From the NCBI GenBank assembly GCA_000277445.1, contig AJWJ01000122.1, forward strand, positions 1 through 49,762: 49,762 bases of DNA. The letters are read 5' to 3'. Positions within the stretch are counted from its first letter, which is position 1. Each line of letters begins with the position of its first letter. Of this stretch, positions 47,607 to 49,762 are shown piece by piece. This DNA is from Polysphondylium violaceum (Eukaryota; Evosea; Eumycetozoa; Dictyosteliales; Dictyosteliaceae). The position numbers and the translations under genes were made by a program. The notes under the pieces are model-generated. The model had not been told where the DNA came from and did not search any database. It saw only the letters and a list, made by a program, of their open reading frames with translations.

Positions 47607-48643
47607 TTACCAATTTAAAACCTTTGGGAAATATTTATCTATGATTGATAGATAGTAGGGCTTAATCTTTTCAACATCAATAGGTTCTGGATCCTTTGAG
47701 TATAAATCAAACTATAGTGGGAGTGTAAATGATTAGTATCTGATCCATTAAAAGTATTTTTTTTAAAAAAACTGAACAATACCTTATTAAATTTTCTAAC
47801 CCATTCCAGCATTTCTTCATCTTGTTGATTGGTTAAATTTTTGTATTGATCATGTCTATGCCATGGATAAAATGAATGAAATCTAATCATATAGAGAGCT
47901 TGTTTTGGAAGAGTGGAATTATTTCCAATGCAAACTTGATAAAAGTATTCATCATGTCCCCAGCTCATTACAACATTTTCAAGACCACAATTTTCCTGAT
48001 AGACTCCATTTTTAGTATTATATCTTGAATCTGAATAATCTGGATTTCCTTTAAAAAAATCAAAAAAGATATTACTTTCTAAATTATTTACAAAGTTGGT
48101 TTTAGTAAAAAAGAAATAAAAATAATAACAAATTTAAAAGAATTCATATTTACCATCAAATCTACAACCAAGAGGAAAAGTATCACCTACCACAGACCAT
48201 TGGGGTTCATTAAATTTGTCTGATAATAAAATTTTACCCAAATCATGAATAAAACCAGTCAAATGAAACCAATCATATTCTGGACCGGGATAAACTTTTC
48301 TAATAGCTTCAGCAGTTTGGAGGAGATGATTGATTTGAGGAATATCAGAATCTGGATCACTTTCATCAATAATTGTATTTAATAGTTCAGCTGCTTCCCA
48401 TATTCCCATTTTAATGCCACTGTTTAGTTTAGAATACTCTCTCATCTTTTTCGAGGCATATTCATAGGTTTGTAAAGTATGACTATTTTTATAACTATTG
48501 GACACTGTATCCTGAAGTGAACTATTTTCATAATTTCTAAACTCCTTGGTCTCCTTCACAATATCAAATCCAAATTCTTTTTCTTTTGCTATAGTTTCTG
48601 GTTCTGGTGTAGCACCATCCCTAGTTGGACTGTTCACTATCAT
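47607..48643 (-). CDS. miox: inositol oxygenase (MIOX)
   Basis: From the ATG at 48643 there are three exons (48643-48154, 48078-47783, 47711-47607) giving 296 residues. MIOX converts myo-inositol plus O2 to D-glucuronate with a di-iron centre. All six metal ligands known from the human enzyme have counterparts: INHLLQTAE (H106), FIHDLGK (H133, D134), MSWGHDEY, MIRFHSFYPWH, and FNKFDLYSK, which is completed across the last intron. The end KYFPKVLNW matches the mammalian C-terminus. The second exon restores ESNIFFDFFKGNPDYSDSRY. An optional upstream exon (49468-49423, MVNNDTDDKNTDAHK) would splice in phase to codons before this ATG and give 318 residues. That needs a 759-bp intron, so the 48643 start, with AAAAAATG context, is preferred. 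Confidence 0.93.
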
Positions 48644-48663
48644 TTTTTGGTCTATTGTAAACT

Positions 48664-49422
48664 CTGTAAATTAAAAATATGTATATGTATGGTATTTTAA
48701 TTGTAATTGTACTGATAAACGAAAAAAAAAAAAAAAATAAGGACAATGAGAAAACTATTGTTTTTCTTCTTTTTGAATTAATTATTTAGAAATATTATTA
48801 CAGTTTTATTGAAATAGATGCAAGAGATACATTGATAAGAAGAATGAAAGTGAGAAAAAAACTTATCAACACACTGAAAATACAAATTAATAAAAAAAAA
48901 ATTAAATTTAAATTTTTTTAAATTAAACCCCCTCTTCCAAAAAAGAGTATTTGAAACTAATCAATTAGGTTTTAAATATAGAAAACAGGTAGAAATAAAA
49001 AGTTTTTATCATTGCAATGCCGACCATTTCAATTCTCAATAATAATAAAATAAGCTTCATATATAATATATACTTTTATTTTTCAAACTAGGTTTTTTAG
49101 TTACTACCAAGTCATTTATTTGATTATTTTAAAATTTTGGAAATAATCAAATGAATGACTTTTTTAAATTTATCTTGAAAAACAAGATATTGCGCAAAAA
49201 AAATTGTAGAATCTAAAAAAAGACCCTCATTCAGAGATCAACACACAAAGCTCACCATTTGCTCGAGGCATGTATAAGTGGTTTGAGATTGATTTGAATT
49301 TTACTGTTTTTTTTTTGAATTTTTGAATTTTTAAAATAAGATGGTTGATTAACAATAACACTGGCTTTCTGAGGCCATTTAAATTATATTCATCTACCCT
49401 CCCCACTCACTTTATTATTTAC
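48664..49422. other. region upstream of MIOX start (promoter or long first intron)
   Basis: A+T-rich, with poly-A/T tracts. It is either the MIOX promoter or a 759-bp first intron. The acceptor side reads TTTACAG before 48663 and the donor side GGTAAAT at 49422 on the minus strand, phase-compatible. Long A-runs at 48722-48737 and elsewhere argue for non-coding DNA. No RNA gene seen. Confidence 0.45.
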
Positions 49423-49468
49423 CTTTGTGTGCATCAGTATTTTTATCATCAGTATCATTATTTACCAT

Positions 49469-49762
49469 AGTGGTGAGAGTGTTGTATTTTATTGTGGTGT
49501 ATTTATATTTAGGTGATTTGTGTTTGTGTTGGTGTTGCTAACATATATTGTTTGTGTGTTTTTGATTTTATTCGCAAATAGGGATCTGAAAATAAATATC
49601 AATTGATATTGTTTAGTAAGTAAGAAAGAAAAGAGTGGTAGTTATTATACTAGTAGTAGGTGTGATACTCCTAAATCAGATTCATAAATTCTCATCTCCA
49701 ACTACCTTATCAAACAACTCTCTCAAAACGATTAATTATATTCATCAACGTTTTTTTTTTTT
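49469..49762. other. terminal spacer at window edge
   Basis: About 290 bp at the right edge, with GT-rich stretches near 49510-49545. Nothing coding is recognisable; it may be promoter of the MIOX gene or of a gene beyond the edge. Confidence 0.5.

Overview
The window is nuclear DNA of a social amoeba of the genus Dictyostelium or a close relative. The evidence is strong A+T richness, homopolymer tracts between genes, short A+T-rich introns (about 60-130 bp) with GTAAGT/GTATGT donors and (T)nAG acceptors, A-rich bases before most start codons, Asn/Gln/Ser/Thr-rich runs inside proteins, and dictyostelid-type families such as a Frizzled/Smoothened-like receptor. Some spacers are long and carry CA/GT-rich boxes, so a relative of D. 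discoideum may fit better than D. discoideum itself; the species cannot be fixed from sequence alone.

Layout. 0-8.6 kb: 3' part of a bacterial-type MurE ligase; a membrane-anchored coiled-coil PP2C phosphatase; a three-exon PI3-kinase carrying a Skp1/BTB-like N-terminus and a FYVE finger; thioredoxin reductase with two usable starts. 9.4-18 kb: a two-RRM protein with a mitochondrial presequence; KRR1; prefoldin subunit 5; the 41-residue OST4; an aquaporin; then a 2.4-kb gene-free stretch. 18-28 kb: a PH-domain protein with an unassigned C-terminal domain; a small bacterial-type DUF1971 protein; a Na+/K+-ATPase-like P-type pump; a SREK1IP1-like RS protein. 28-38 kb: PEX22; a Frizzled/Smoothened-like receptor; an HSL-type hydrolase; RidA; a frame-broken small gene; Rab6; a polyamine/amino-acid permease. 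38-49.8 kb: an oxysterol-binding protein; NAD(P)HX epimerase; a TBC RabGAP; Tom1 (VHS-GAT); inositol oxygenase.

There is no operon-like organisation; neighbours are divergent, convergent or tandem without a shared pathway. Several genes belong to one cellular theme, membrane identity and traffic (FYVE-PI3K, Rab6, TBC RabGAP, Tom1, OSBP, PH protein, PEX22). Two are metabolite-repair enzymes (RidA, NAXE). Two genes (thioredoxin reductase, RidA) look built to make mitochondrial and cytosolic forms from one transcript.

Exon models below were assembled by eye. Summed exon lengths of all complete models are multiples of three, and splice phases agree at each junction. The most notable observations are the MurE-like ligase in an amoeba, the Skp1-like/FYVE/PI3-kinase fusion, a small gene near 34.5 kb broken by two opposite homopolymer indels, and several structured or GC-rich islands in otherwise A+T-rich spacers.
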